A stretch of DNA of 8,924 nucleotides from SVQP01 sp045594445 (GCA_045594445.1 JAZNYL010000069.1:1-8924), one strand, 5' to 3'. Positions 1 to 7,801 are shown, counted from the stretch's first letter. The notes: generated from the letters alone by a model not told the origin. Numbers and translations: made by a program.

Positions 1-13
1 GGAAAATAACGAA

Positions 14-51
14 AAAGCAGAAGTCTTTGATGGCTTCTGCTTTCGGTTTTT
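14..51 (+). terminator. Intrinsic terminator, probably bidirectional
   Basis: Perfect 10-bp inverted repeat AAAGCAGAAG (14-23) / CTTCTGCTTT (34-43) with a 10-nt loop, followed on the plus strand by CGG and a run of five Ts (47-51). It would end a plus-strand gene lying left of the window. Read on the minus strand, the stem is followed by TTCGTTATTTT, so it may also end the leftward rha operon, which has no other clear terminator after its last stop codon at 332. Confidence 0.75.
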
Positions 52-70
52 ATGATGCGCAGCCCTGCCC

Positions 71-276
71 GTGTCATCCTGAGCGGAACGAAGTGGAGTC
101 GAACGCGGAGCGCGACACGCAGTGTCGGGATTTACGGGCGAATGATGTTGCCCCTCGTAGATCCTCAAAACGCTGCAAGCGTTTTGCCTTTCAAAAATCA
201 GCAATTTGTTGCAGATTTTTGAAAGTTCGACTACGAAAACATCCACACGGGATGTTTTCTCCGCTCAGGATGACAC
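71..276. repeat. MITE-like inverted-repeat element with serial hairpins
   Basis: A 206-bp element bounded by perfect 17-bp inverted repeats (71-87 and 260-276, beginning GTGTCATCCTGAGC). Inside are CGACAC-GCA-GTGTCG (113-127), an imperfect GGGCGA/TTGCCC hairpin (136-153), a 9-bp perfect stem (166-174/178-186), a 12-bp perfect stem (188-199/214-225) and a 10-bp perfect stem (235-244/250-259). Longer-range pairs also exist, GTCGAAC (98-104) with GTTCGAC (225-231) and CGTAG (156-160) with CTACG (231-235), but they share base 231 and so compete. There is no transposase and no convincing coding frame. It lies 55 bp downstream of the SGNH hydrolase stop, so it probably forms part of that operon's 3' untranslated RNA. 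I infer a non-autonomous mobile or REP/MITE-like repeat. No clear target-site duplication was seen, and no second copy is present in the window. Confidence 0.75.
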
Positions 277-331
277 GAGGGGGATAGGCGCACTGAGGGA
301 GCAAGCCCCCGCCCTACGAGAATTGGTTTGC

Positions 332-880
332 TTACGCGTACTTCTTAATGCAATCCGCGACCTGTTTTGCGGCGACCTTGATCCCTTGCTCGGAGAGGTG
401 GATGTGATCCGGGCAGATATAGGCGGGGATGTCGGCATTGATGGTTGAGAAAAGATCGTTGATGACAATGCCCTCGGCCTGCAGTCTTTCGGTCACCGCC
501 TTGTTGTAAGCGGCAAGTCTTGCGGGATCGTGGCCCGGCATCTCGGAGTCGGGCGGCGTGGTTGTCGCAAAAATGACCGTCTTGGCGTAGCCCTTGAGAA
601 TACGGGCGATTCTGACCATGGTATCGCAATAATTTTCAAGCGAGGTAAACGGGCCGTCCTCCCAAAGCTGGCACACGTCCCAAAGGCCGTTATTCCAATG
701 AATGACGTCCGCACCCTCCATAAAGGGGCGATAATCATAGGTCATGCGCAGCGTATACAGCGCAAAGCGGCAGTTTTCCGGCGGCTGCCATACCTCGTAA
801 TCCTCGCCCAAAAGTGCGGGTACGACAGGGCCGTAGCCGATCTCGCGGATAGAGTCACCCAATAATACGACTTTTTTCAT
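332..880 (-). CDS. SGNH/GDSL-family hydrolase (probable esterase)
   Basis: A 182-residue protein with the core of the SGNH hydrolase fold. Block I is GDSIR with the presumed nucleophile Ser10. A HWNNGLWD segment (Asn63/Asn64) fits the oxyanion Asn of block III. CPDHIHLS near the C-terminus supplies the Asp158-x-x-His161 pair of block V. There is no signal peptide or membrane segment, so it should be cytoplasmic. It is the last gene of the rha operon. Its ribosome site AGGAGG (886-891) overlaps the TAA stop of the rhamnosidase and sits 5 nt from ATG, which suggests translational coupling and fixes the start. Known family members remove acyl groups from carbohydrates, among other substrates. 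The context suggests removal of acetyl or other esters from rhamnose-containing oligosaccharides, as in rhamnogalacturonan acetylesterases, but the substrate is inference. Confidence 0.85.
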   Translation of the reverse strand: MKKVVLLGDSIREIGYGPVVPALLGEDYEVWQPPENCRFALYTLRMTYDYRPFMEGADVIHWNNGLWDVCQLWEDGPFTSLENYCDTMVRIARILKGYAKTVIFATTTPPDSEMPGHDPARLAAYNKAVTERLQAEGIVINDLFSTINADIPAYICPDHIHLSEQGIKVAAKQVADCIKKYA

Positions 881-890
881 AGAAACCTCC

Positions 891-3500
891 TTATATATCC
901 CATTGATAGGTATACGAGCCGCTGCCTACCGTCTCGGTGCGGTCGGGCAAGCGGATTTTTGTAGTTGTGCCAAACGGCACGGTGACGTAAAGCGCGATAT
1001 GTCCGAAGCGGCGCACCCAACGCACACTCACCTGCCCTTTGATTGTATCCACGTGGGCTTGTGCGGAGAGCAGCTTTTTCGGATAATGCGGTGCGATCTC
1101 AAATTCGGCGCATCCGGGGGCCGTGGGCTTGATGCCGCACAGCGTGCTGTACAGCCACTTATCCACAGACGCGTACATGGGATGGTTATGCGAGTTCATG
1201 CCATCCTCTTTTTTGAGTTCAAAGCGCTCCCAGACGGTGGTCGCCTCGTTCTGGATCATGTAGCCGTACGAGGGGTATTCCTCGCTTGTCAGAATCTCCC
1301 ACGCGTCGTCCACGTAGCCGTATTTTGCCAACATTTCCAGCATGTAAAGCGTGCAGAGGTTGCCCGTAGTGAACTTGTAACCCCGCTCGCGCAGATCGTT
1401 TACCATGACGTCCGCCGCTCTTTGGCAATCAGCCTCGGGGATAATGCCCAACCACAAGGAGAACGCCTGCGAGGCCTGCGAGCCGCCTGCCATTTGGGCA
1501 GTTTCGGCGTTCCACCATTTTTTCAGCATGGCGGTCTTGATCTTGTCCGCCAATTCCTCGTACTCGGCTTGCTTATCTGCGTTGCCCAGCACCTTTGCCA
1601 TGCGCGCCAAGGCTGCGCAGTTATAGTACGAAAATCCCGTGGACATAAAGCGTCCGTCGGTCACGGCGCTGTTTGCGTCCTCAAACGAGCGGCAAGCGTA
1701 CGCAGGGCCTGCCCAGTCGCCGTAATAGGTATAATTGACGATATAATCGTCACTGCGCGCAAGCAAGGACTTTTCCCATGCTTCAAACCAAGGATAGGCC
1801 TGCTCAATCAGCTCGGTATTGTCGCAGAACAGGTGCGTTTGCTCCCCTGCCACCAGGAAGGACGAGCAAACGGGATCCGCGGGATACTGCCCAAAAAGGA
1901 AGGGCGCGCAGCAGGTAAATGCACCGTCCTCGCGCTGCTCTGCATGAATGTCCCCGATCACCTTGGGGAAAATGCGGCCGATATCGAAATTGTATGGCGT
2001 GGCGGTAAAGCGCACGGTGGCGTCGTTCATCCAGCCCATGCGCTCGTCGCGCTGCGGGCAGTCGGTCAGGATCGAATGGATATTGGATTTCTCGGTCTGC
2101 ACGGCATTCCTGTGCAGCTTGGAAACCAATGCCGAGCCGCAGACAAAATCGCTGTCCTTGGCAATATCGGTATAGAGCGCATATGCCGTAATATCATCTC
2201 GCTCGGGGCAAGGATATCCGGTCAGCTCTACATATCGGAAGCCGTGATAGGTAAATTTGGGCTGCCAGACCTCAAGATCACGCCCGTCGCCCGATGCAAT
2301 ATAGGTATCGGTCTGTGCCGCGTCACGCAGCGGCAAATTGTAGAGCCCGCCGTCCTCGTCCAGCATCTCGCCCATGCGCATGATGACGGTATGTCCCGCT
2401 TGCATGCCCTTAGGTAAAACAAGGGCGGGGACTCCTGCAATGTTCTGCCCGAAATCAATGATATATGTACCCGGGCGCAGCATGAACATGCTTTGCGGCT
2501 CATAAATCTCCTGCACCATGATCGGCTCGACCGTCATGGGGATCAGCTGCTCCGTGGGCGAAGGAACGACCAACGCCTGCACGAAATCCTTACCACCATG
2601 CGGCAGCATCCACGCGGGATCGTGCAATCTTGCGTCAAAGGTTTCCCCGTCAAAAATGCTGACGTCGGTAATGGCGTCGTGTCCGCAAAGCCATGAATCA
2701 TCGGTCACGATAGTCTGCGTACTGCCGTCCGCAAAGGTCAGTACCAGCTTGGCAATCAGCGCGGTATCCCCGAAAAATTCCACGGGGCGACCTGCAAACA
2801 CGGTGTCAAAAATCTTGGTATTATTGTATCTCCAGCCATCTGCGACCTCTACGGCAAGCGCATTTTCTCCTGCCCTCAGAACCTGATCAAGTTCGGTCAT
2901 GATCGCATACTGCACCTGCTTTTTATAGTTGGTATGTGCAGGATCCATGCGCGCCACGTCAATTCGCATGCCATTCACTGTGACGTCGTGGTATCCGATA
3001 CCAGCTACGTACAAGCACGCATCCACCGGCTTTTCTGCAAGCACAAAATCACAGCGGAAGCAGGTGGGCACGCGCTTTTTGACAGAAGGATGCGTGATCC
3101 AGGAAGCACAGGACATATCGGTCAGGCCATTTACAAAGTATTCGCTTGCTTCCCCGCTCTCGTTTCCAAAAACATCACGTACGCGAACACCCACAACCAG
3201 CATTTTCCCTTCGGGAAGAGGCTTGCCCGAATATTTCATGCGCTGTTTTTCGGTTTCCACCCAGCCGCTATCCCAAAGCAGCATATCCTCGGGCATATCG
3301 GCAGCGATCCCATACGCAACGGGATCATACGCATAGAGTCTGACACGGCAGGCCAGCTGCCTATTATCAAACGCATCGGACAAGACCGACCATGAAAAGG
3401 TCGGATTATGTGAGGCGGTTGCGTTGGGGCGCGTGACTCCTGCCAGCTTACCGCCGTCCATATAAATTTGGCTGATCTTAATGTTTTCCATATTATCCAC
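891..3500 (-). CDS. Alpha-L-rhamnosidase, glycoside hydrolase family 78
   Basis: An 869-residue enzyme predicted to release terminal alpha-L-rhamnose from glycosides or oligosaccharides. It shows the GH78 order: an N-terminal beta-rich domain (about 1-125), a carbohydrate-binding-like region (about 130-320, with GIGYHDVTVNG), a beta domain with DFGQNIAG (349-356), the (alpha/alpha)6 catalytic barrel (about 450-790), and a C-terminal beta domain. The signature DCPQRDERMGW (480-490) carries the presumed general acid Glu486, with Asp480 and Asp493 alongside. Glu758 in TTVWERF is the likely base by position. No signal peptide is seen, so the enzyme should be intracellular. The first codon used here is GTG (3500), overlapping the rhaA stop (3493-3495). 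An ATG at 3491, one base after that stop, would give 866 residues, and neither has a strong ribosome site. Ten bases separate it from the downstream SGNH gene. Confidence 0.93.
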   Translation of the reverse strand: MDNMENIKISQIYMDGGKLAGVTRPNATASHNPTFSWSVLSDAFDNRQLACRVRLYAYDPVAYGIAADMPEDMLLWDSGWVETEKQRMKYSGKPLPEGKMLVVGVRVRDVFGNESGEASEYFVNGLTDMSCASWITHPSVKKRVPTCFRCDFVLAEKPVDACLYVAGIGYHDVTVNGMRIDVARMDPAHTNYKKQVQYAIMTELDQVLRAGENALAVEVADGWRYNNTKIFDTVFAGRPVEFFGDTALIAKLVLTFADGSTQTIVTDDSWLCGHDAITDVSIFDGETFDARLHDPAWMLPHGGKDFVQALVVPSPTEQLIPMTVEPIMVQEIYEPQSMFMLRPGTYIIDFGQNIAGVPALVLPKGMQAGHTVIMRMGEMLDEDGGLYNLPLRDAAQTDTYIASGDGRDLEVWQPKFTYHGFRYVELTGYPCPERDDITAYALYTDIAKDSDFVCGSALVSKLHRNAVQTEKSNIHSILTDCPQRDERMGWMNDATVRFTATPYNFDIGRIFPKVIGDIHAEQREDGAFTCCAPFLFGQYPADPVCSSFLVAGEQTHLFCDNTELIEQAYPWFEAWEKSLLARSDDYIVNYTYYGDWAGPAYACRSFEDANSAVTDGRFMSTGFSYYNCAALARMAKVLGNADKQAEYEELADKIKTAMLKKWWNAETAQMAGGSQASQAFSLWLGIIPEADCQRAADVMVNDLRERGYKFTTGNLCTLYMLEMLAKYGYVDDAWEILTSEEYPSYGYMIQNEATTVWERFELKKEDGMNSHNHPMYASVDKWLYSTLCGIKPTAPGCAEFEIAPHYPKKLLSAQAHVDTIKGQVSVRWVRRFGHIALYVTVPFGTTTKIRLPDRTETVGSGSYTYQWDI

Positions 3501-4761
3501 GTTTACTCTGTACGTTTGCTTCGTATGCCTTGAGCTGATCGATCCACTCGGTACCTACGGGCACGCCGCGCGTGTAGCAAAGGTAATCCCAAACCGCGTT
3601 ACTCGGCAGATTGCGGAATTCATCCAGCAGTGCAAGGCGCGCGGTCAGGTCGCCGTCGATCTCTGCCTTTTGCAAGAGCGGATACGGCTCAATCAGCGCG
3701 TCAAGCAACGCCTTACCTGCAGCACGCAGGCCGATCGCCCAAGCTGCCACGCGGTTGACGGTAGCGTCAAAATAGTCAAGTCCCATAAAGACCTTGCCAG
3801 AGTCGTACAGATGACCGCGCACAACCTGCTGCATGATGGCACTCAGATCGTCGCCCTGCAGCAGCACGTGGTCACTGTCCCAGCGCACGCCGCGGCTGAT
3901 GTGCAGAAGCAGCGTATCAATATAAGGATATACCGACGAAATCTTATCCACAATGGACTCGGTGGGATGATAATGCCCCGTATCCATGCAAACGCCGATG
4001 CCGTGCGTTGCGGCATACGCGATATAGAATTCATGCGAGCCGACCGTAAAGCACTCGGTCCCAATGCCGAACAACTTACCCTCCAGCACGTCGCGCACGT
4101 TTGCCTTATCGTAATTCACCGAAAGGATCTCGTCCAGCGAGTCGGCAAGACGCGCACGGTACGCAAAGCGGTCTGCGGGGATGTCCTTGGTGCCGTCGGG
4201 TACCCAGATATTGTTGATACAAACCTCGCCAAGCTCCTTGCCGATGTCGTTTGCAATGGCTCTGCCGCTCTTGCCGGCCTTGATCCAGTATTCGCGCGTC
4301 GCCTTATCGGGGCTTGCCAAGGAGCAGCCGTCCAGCATGCGCGGATGCGTAAAGAAGGACACGTTGAAATCAAGGGCATAGCCGCGCTGCTTTGCCCAAT
4401 CGATCCAACCTCTGAAATCCTCGGTGGTCTGCAAATTTCTCTCGGTGGTTCCCGGCTCGCCGTACATGGAGTGCAAATTCACGCGCGGCTTTGTGGGCGA
4501 GAACGAAAACGCGGTATCAATATCCATGCGCATCTCGTCGCCGTTTCTTGCGCGGCCGGGATAATTGCCCGTGACAAGATTCTCGGAGTGCACGCCCTCG
4601 TGCTTCTCAAAGCCTACCACATCGTCGCCCTGCCAGTTGTGCAGCGTGATCGGAATGGTTTTAAAAATCTCAATGGCTGCATCGGTGTCCACACCGTATG
4701 CGGCGTAAACCTTTTTTGCGTCCTCATAGGCACGCAGGATTTGCTCGGGATCTCGTTTCAT
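3493..4761 (-). CDS. rhaA: L-rhamnose isomerase
   Basis: A 422-residue enzyme that converts L-rhamnose to L-rhamnulose, the first cytoplasmic step of rhamnose use. The length matches the family, about 420 residues in E. coli. Landmarks include the N-terminal HNWQGDDVVGFE (41-52), TGNYPGRARNGDEMR (64-78), CMDTGHYHPTES (258-269) and LLHISRGVRWDSDH (285-298). His263, Asp295 and Asp297 have the same spacing as the catalytic metal ligands His262/Asp294/Asp296 reported for the E. coli enzyme. The ATG at 4761 is chosen because AGGAGG lies 8 nt upstream (4770-4775). The frame stays open to an ATG at 4905, but that extension runs through the promoter and the feo terminator and is not coding. It is the first gene of the operon with the GH78 rhamnosidase and SGNH hydrolase. 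No rhaB or rhaD gene is nearby. Confidence 0.96.
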   Translation of the reverse strand: MKRDPEQILRAYEDAKKVYAAYGVDTDAAIEIFKTIPITLHNWQGDDVVGFEKHEGVHSENLVTGNYPGRARNGDEMRMDIDTAFSFSPTKPRVNLHSMYGEPGTTERNLQTTEDFRGWIDWAKQRGYALDFNVSFFTHPRMLDGCSLASPDKATREYWIKAGKSGRAIANDIGKELGEVCINNIWVPDGTKDIPADRFAYRARLADSLDEILSVNYDKANVRDVLEGKLFGIGTECFTVGSHEFYIAYAATHGIGVCMDTGHYHPTESIVDKISSVYPYIDTLLLHISRGVRWDSDHVLLQGDDLSAIMQQVVRGHLYDSGKVFMGLDYFDATVNRVAAWAIGLRAAGKALLDALIEPYPLLQKAEIDGDLTARLALLDEFRNLPSNAVWDYLCYTRGVPVGTEWIDQLKAYEANVQSKRG

Positions 4762-4769
4762 GGATAGTA

Positions 4770-4775
4770 CCTCCT
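4770..4775 (-). promoter_or_regulatory. Ribosome binding site of rhaA
   Basis: AGGAGG on the minus strand, 8 nt before the ATG at 4761. It decides the rhaA start against the longer in-frame ATG at 4905. Confidence 0.9.
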
Positions 4776-4794
4776 CTGAATGATTTCTGATTTT

Positions 4795-4823
4795 ATTGTA
4801 CCATTTTCCATTTTGGATGTCAA
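4795..4823 (-). promoter_or_regulatory. Sigma-A-type promoter of the rha operon
   Basis: On the minus strand TTGACA (4818-4823) and TACAAT (4795-4800) are separated by exactly 17 bp. The predicted transcription start is near 4788, about 27 bp before the rhaA ATG. The spacer holds a tandem 7-bp repeat (plus strand CCATTTT at 4801-4807 and again at 4808-4814), which could be part of a regulator site. No rhamnose regulator gene is in the window, and no clear cre box was found. Confidence 0.85.
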
Positions 4824-4849
4824 GAAAAATAGTCACGCATGCTTGCCAT

Positions 4850-4881
4850 AAAAGAAGAAAACCGCTCTTGCGAGCGGTTTT
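4850..4881 (-). terminator. Intrinsic terminator of the feo operon
   Basis: Perfect 10-bp inverted repeat AAAACCGCTC (4858-4867) / GAGCGGTTTT (4872-4881) with a TTGC loop. On the minus strand it is followed by the T-rich tract TTTTCTTCTTTT. It starts 24 bp after the stop codon of the FeoB-associated protein and separates the feo operon from the rha promoter. Confidence 0.88.
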
Positions 4882-4905
4882 CAACCTTAATTCTGCATTC
4901 TGCAT

Positions 4906-5097
4906 TTATTTCTGATCGGGCTTTGCCGAGTGGCACTTGCCTGCCATGGGACAGGACGCGCAGGAATTACCACAGGAGGATTTTCCCTGCTTTTTGTCCT
5001 TTGCCATTAGCGCAATGACCAACGCCACTACGACCAGTACAATCACGCCGACCGAAATGGTGCCGATATTGGCAATCAACCAATCAAAAATTATCAT
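4906..5097 (-). CDS. FeoB-associated Cys-rich membrane protein
   Basis: A 63-residue protein with one hydrophobic transmembrane helix (about residues 10-32), a basic stretch KDKKQGK, and a short tail with four cysteines in the pattern C-x3-C-x2-C-x5-C (Cys42, 46, 49, 55). This matches the small FeoB-associated Cys-rich family found downstream of feoB in Firmicutes. Its role is not firmly established. The cysteines suggest metal binding or hand-off at the cytoplasmic face of FeoB, which is inference; the basic residues after the helix fit an N-out, C-in topology. It begins 14 bp after the feoB stop, with GAGGT about 6 nt before the ATG, and it is the last gene of the feo operon. Confidence 0.9.
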   Translation of the reverse strand: MIIFDWLIANIGTISVGVIVLVVVALVIALMAKDKKQGKSSCGNSCASCPMAGKCHSAKPDQK

Positions 5098-5111
5098 AGC
5101 TTACCTCGAAT

Positions 5112-7514
5112 TTACTTGGATTTCTTTGCCTTGGGGGCATACTTGTTGGGGCGCAGGAGGAAATACAGACCGACGGCCAGTACAATCAATGCCGCGATCA
5201 GGCCCACAATATTGAGATCACCCGCAAAGGCGGAGCCGATCTGATAAATGATCAGGGATACGGCGTATGCGAACACGCACTGATAAGTGATTGCAAATGC
5301 AGTCCACTTTGCGCTGTTCATTTCTCTTCTGATCGCACCCATTGCTGCAAAGCAAGGAGCGCAGAGCAGATTGAAGATCAGGAAGGAGAAGCCCGCAAGC
5401 TGCGTCATGCCGACAAAGTCAAGCACGCCGAATACTGCAACGACCTCTTCCTTTGCAACCAGGCCCATAAAGGTTGCCACGGTTGCTTCGATAGAGCCAA
5501 ATCCCAGAGGGATAAAAATCCACTTGAGCGCGTTACCCACGATGCCCAAAAGACTGTTTGCCATATCCATTTCGGGGTCAAACAGGAACTTACCGTCCAC
5601 AAAACCGAAGGACGAGCCTGCCCAGATGATAATGGCGGACAGGAGAATGACCGTGCCTGCCTTCTTGACAAACGACCAGGTTCTCTCCCAGACGCTGTGC
5701 CAGATGTTAGAGGGAGTCGGCCAATGGTATGCGGGCAGCTCCATGACAAAGGGAGAGGTTTCGCCCGAAAACAGCTTGGTCTTCTTAAGAATAATACCCG
5801 AAACGATGACGGCTGCAATGCCGATAAAGTATGCAAGGGGTGCGATCCACCATGCACCGCCAAACAAGGATCCTGCGATCATGGCGATGATGGGCAGCTT
5901 TGCACCGCAAGGAATAAAGGTGGTTGTGATGACCGTCATACGGCGGTCCTTTTCGTTTTCAATGGTACGGGAGGCCATAATGCCGGGAACGCCGCAGCCC
6001 GTGCCGATCAGCATAGGGATAAACGACTTGCCCGAAAGACCGAAGCGACGGAAGATTCTGTCCAGCACAAATGCGATACGTGCCATGTAGCCGCAAGCCT
6101 CCAAGAATGCAAGCAGAATGAACAGCACGACCATCTGAGGCACAAAGCCAAGCACCGCGCCGACACCACCCACGATGCCGTCAAGCACCAGCGCCTGCAG
6201 CCAATCGGCACAGCCGATGGCGTCAAGTCCCGACTCCACCAGCACGGGAATGCCGGGCACCATGATACGGTAATCTCCGATCGCGGGAGCATTTTCAAGG
6301 ATCGCATCTGCATCAGATGTAATGTCGTAGCCTGCCTCAAGCAGCGCATCGTTATAAGAGCCGTAAGCCTCTTCGAACGCGCCGAGGTCGCCGTCTTGTA
6401 CTGCGCCAAGGATCTCATCCGCGCCCACAACGCCGGCGTCATGCGCCTGCTCCAGCACGGGAGTCATGACTGCATGGTCAAGCAGATTTTGCTCTGCATA
6501 AGAGTCAACTGCATCGTTATATTTCTGCGCGCCGATCACGGGCACTGCCCATTCGTCGCCAAACAGGCCGTCGTTGGTAAAGTCGGTCACCCATGTACCA
6601 ACCGTGGATACCGAGATATAGTACACAAGAAACATGATGACCACGAAGATGGGCAATGCCAGTATACGGTTGGTGACCACCTTGTCGATCTTGTCGGATA
6701 CGGTCATGCGGCTTGTGTTCTTTTTCTTGTAGCAACCCGAAAGCAGGGTTGCAATGTAATTATATCGCTCATTGGCGATGATGCTCTCGGATTCATCGTC
6801 GAGCTCTTGTTCGGCCATCACGATATCGTGTTCGATATGTGCCACCTTTTCCGCGGGCATGGCAAGCTGCTCAAGCACCATGCGGTCGCGCTCAAAGATC
6901 TTGATGGCGTACCATCTCTGCTGCTCCTCGGGCATTCCGTGCACAGCCGCCTCCTCGATATGTGCGATCGCGTGCTCAACGGCACCCGAAAAATTGTGCG
7001 AGGGCGCGGGAGCTTTTGTGCCCGCGGCAGCTATTGCCACCTCTGCAGCCTCGTCAATGCCTGTTCCCTTCAGTGCCGAGATCTCCACAACAGGACAACC
7101 AAGCTTTTTGGAAAGTGCGTCAATATCCAGCTGGTCGCCGTTCTTGCGCACCACGTCGATCATGTTGATGGTGACCACGACGGGAATCCCAAGCTCAACA
7201 AGCTGGGTGGTCAGATACAGGTTACGCTCAAGATTTGAGCCGTCCACGATGTTCAGAATGACGTCGGGACGCTCACCGACTAAGTAGTTTCTTGCAACCA
7301 CCTCTTCGGGAGTATAGGGAGAAAGAGAATAAATACCGGGCAGGTCGGTCAGAATCACGTTTTCGTGCTTTTTGATCTTACCTTCCTTCTTTTCCACGGT
7401 GACGCCGGGCCAGTTACCAACAAACTGATTGGAGCCCGTGAGTGCATTAAACAGAGTCGTCTTACCCGAGTTCGGGTTACCTGCAAGAGCGATTCTGATC
7501 TTGCTTTGTTCCAT
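5112..7514 (-). CDS. feoB: Ferrous iron transporter FeoB
   Basis: An 800-residue Fe(II) transporter of the cytoplasmic membrane. The N-terminal G domain shows every motif: G1 GNPNSGKT (12-19), switch segment GNWPGVTVEKKEG (33-45, Thr39), G3 DLPG (57-60), G4 NMID (117-120) and G5 SALKG (146-150). A helical spacer (about 170-265) leads to the first membrane helix (about 282-303). The membrane domain has both gate repeats, with GTGCGVPG (504-511) and FIPCGAKLP (533-541) in the first and CAPCFAAMGA (718-727) in the second. About 150 residues separate the first helix from GAVLGFVPQ (452-460), roughly 95 more than in E. coli FeoB, forming an acidic, probably extracytoplasmic insert (about 325-420). 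It lies 62 bp after feoA. The gap holds a dyad operator, so it may be controlled partly on its own. The ribosome site of the ATG at 7514 is weak (GGATGG). Confidence 0.96.
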   Translation of the reverse strand: MEQSKIRIALAGNPNSGKTTLFNALTGSNQFVGNWPGVTVEKKEGKIKKHENVILTDLPGIYSLSPYTPEEVVARNYLVGERPDVILNIVDGSNLERNLYLTTQLVELGIPVVVTINMIDVVRKNGDQLDIDALSKKLGCPVVEISALKGTGIDEAAEVAIAAAGTKAPAPSHNFSGAVEHAIAHIEEAAVHGMPEEQQRWYAIKIFERDRMVLEQLAMPAEKVAHIEHDIVMAEQELDDESESIIANERYNYIATLLSGCYKKKNTSRMTVSDKIDKVVTNRILALPIFVVIMFLVYYISVSTVGTWVTDFTNDGLFGDEWAVPVIGAQKYNDAVDSYAEQNLLDHAVMTPVLEQAHDAGVVGADEILGAVQDGDLGAFEEAYGSYNDALLEAGYDITSDADAILENAPAIGDYRIMVPGIPVLVESGLDAIGCADWLQALVLDGIVGGVGAVLGFVPQMVVLFILLAFLEACGYMARIAFVLDRIFRRFGLSGKSFIPMLIGTGCGVPGIMASRTIENEKDRRMTVITTTFIPCGAKLPIIAMIAGSLFGGAWWIAPLAYFIGIAAVIVSGIILKKTKLFSGETSPFVMELPAYHWPTPSNIWHSVWERTWSFVKKAGTVILLSAIIIWAGSSFGFVDGKFLFDPEMDMANSLLGIVGNALKWIFIPLGFGSIEATVATFMGLVAKEEVVAVFGVLDFVGMTQLAGFSFLIFNLLCAPCFAAMGAIRREMNSAKWTAFAITYQCVFAYAVSLIIYQIGSAFAGDLNIVGLIAALIVLAVGLYFLLRPNKYAPKAKKSK

Positions 7515-7536
7515 ATTAAGATACCATCCATTTCTC

Positions 7537-7554
7537 AGTTAGTCTACGCTAACC
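7537..7554. promoter_or_regulatory. Putative DtxR-type operator in the feoA-feoB gap
   Basis: AGTTAGT-CTAC-GCTAACC: half-sites GTTAG (7538-7542) and CTAAC (7549-7553) are 6 bp apart, as in the feoA operator at 7859-7876. On the minus strand a TACAAT sits 4 bp before the dyad, and a weak TTGAAG-17 bp-TATTTT also exists in the end of feoA, so an internal feoB promoter is possible but not convincing. Regulation here is inferred from the match to the other site. Confidence 0.6.
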
Positions 7555-7576
7555 TGCATTGTAAAAAATAATTGGG

Positions 7577-7801
7577 TCAGTTCTCTACTTCAATCAGCTC
7601 GGCATCGGCCTTGCGTAGGGACAGCTCGTATCCGCGCACGTTAAGCTCCAGCGGGTCTCCCAGCGGTGCTACCTTACGCACGTAGATCTCTACGCCCTTT
7701 GTAATACCCATGTCCATGATGCGGCGCTTGAGTGCGCCCTCACCGTGCAGCTTGACCACCTTGGCGGTCTGCCCAACCTTGACGTCTCGCAACGTTTTCA
7801 T
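7577..7801 (-). CDS. feoA: Ferrous iron transport accessory protein FeoA
   Basis: A 74-residue SH3-like cytoplasmic protein that works with FeoB in Fe(II) uptake. Family features are visible: RRIMDMGITKGVEI (26-39), KVAPLGDPLELNVRGYELSL (43-62, with the typical aPlGDP and vRGy-LsLRk motifs), and an acidic end. The start is placed at the ATG at 7801, with AAAGGGGAAA about 6-7 nt upstream. A longer in-frame ATG at 7846 would add 15 residues with no family similarity and no good ribosome site. It is the first gene of the feo operon, preceded by a consensus promoter with a dyad at the predicted transcription start. Confidence 0.94.
   Translation of the reverse strand: MKTLRDVKVGQTAKVVKLHGEGALKRRIMDMGITKGVEIYVRKVAPLGDPLELNVRGYELSLRKADAELIEVEN

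Noticed and set aside
27..448. Small plus-strand open frames across the inverted-repeat element
   Set aside because: Their codons follow the palindromes and no ribosome sites or known motifs are present. The second one runs into the SGNH gene on the other strand.
903..2417. Plus-strand open frame of 504 codons opposite the GH78 gene
   Set aside because: It is an antisense shadow of a strongly supported GH78 coding region. It has no family motifs and is rich in Cys, His, Gly and Arg as expected of reverse-strand reading.
3481..4767. Plus-strand open frame of 428 codons opposite rhaA
   Set aside because: It mirrors the full rhaA gene, lacks recognisable domains and a ribosome site, and is explained by codon bias of the real gene.
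4762..4905. N-terminal extension of rhaA by 48 codons
   Set aside because: The extension crosses the rha promoter and the feo terminator and adds no family similarity. The ATG at 4761 has an ideal ribosome site.
5697..7238. Plus-strand open frame of 513 codons opposite feoB
   Set aside because: Its composition is low in hydrophobic blocks and rich in Cys, His and Asp. No motif is seen, and the FeoB motifs on the other strand are unambiguous.
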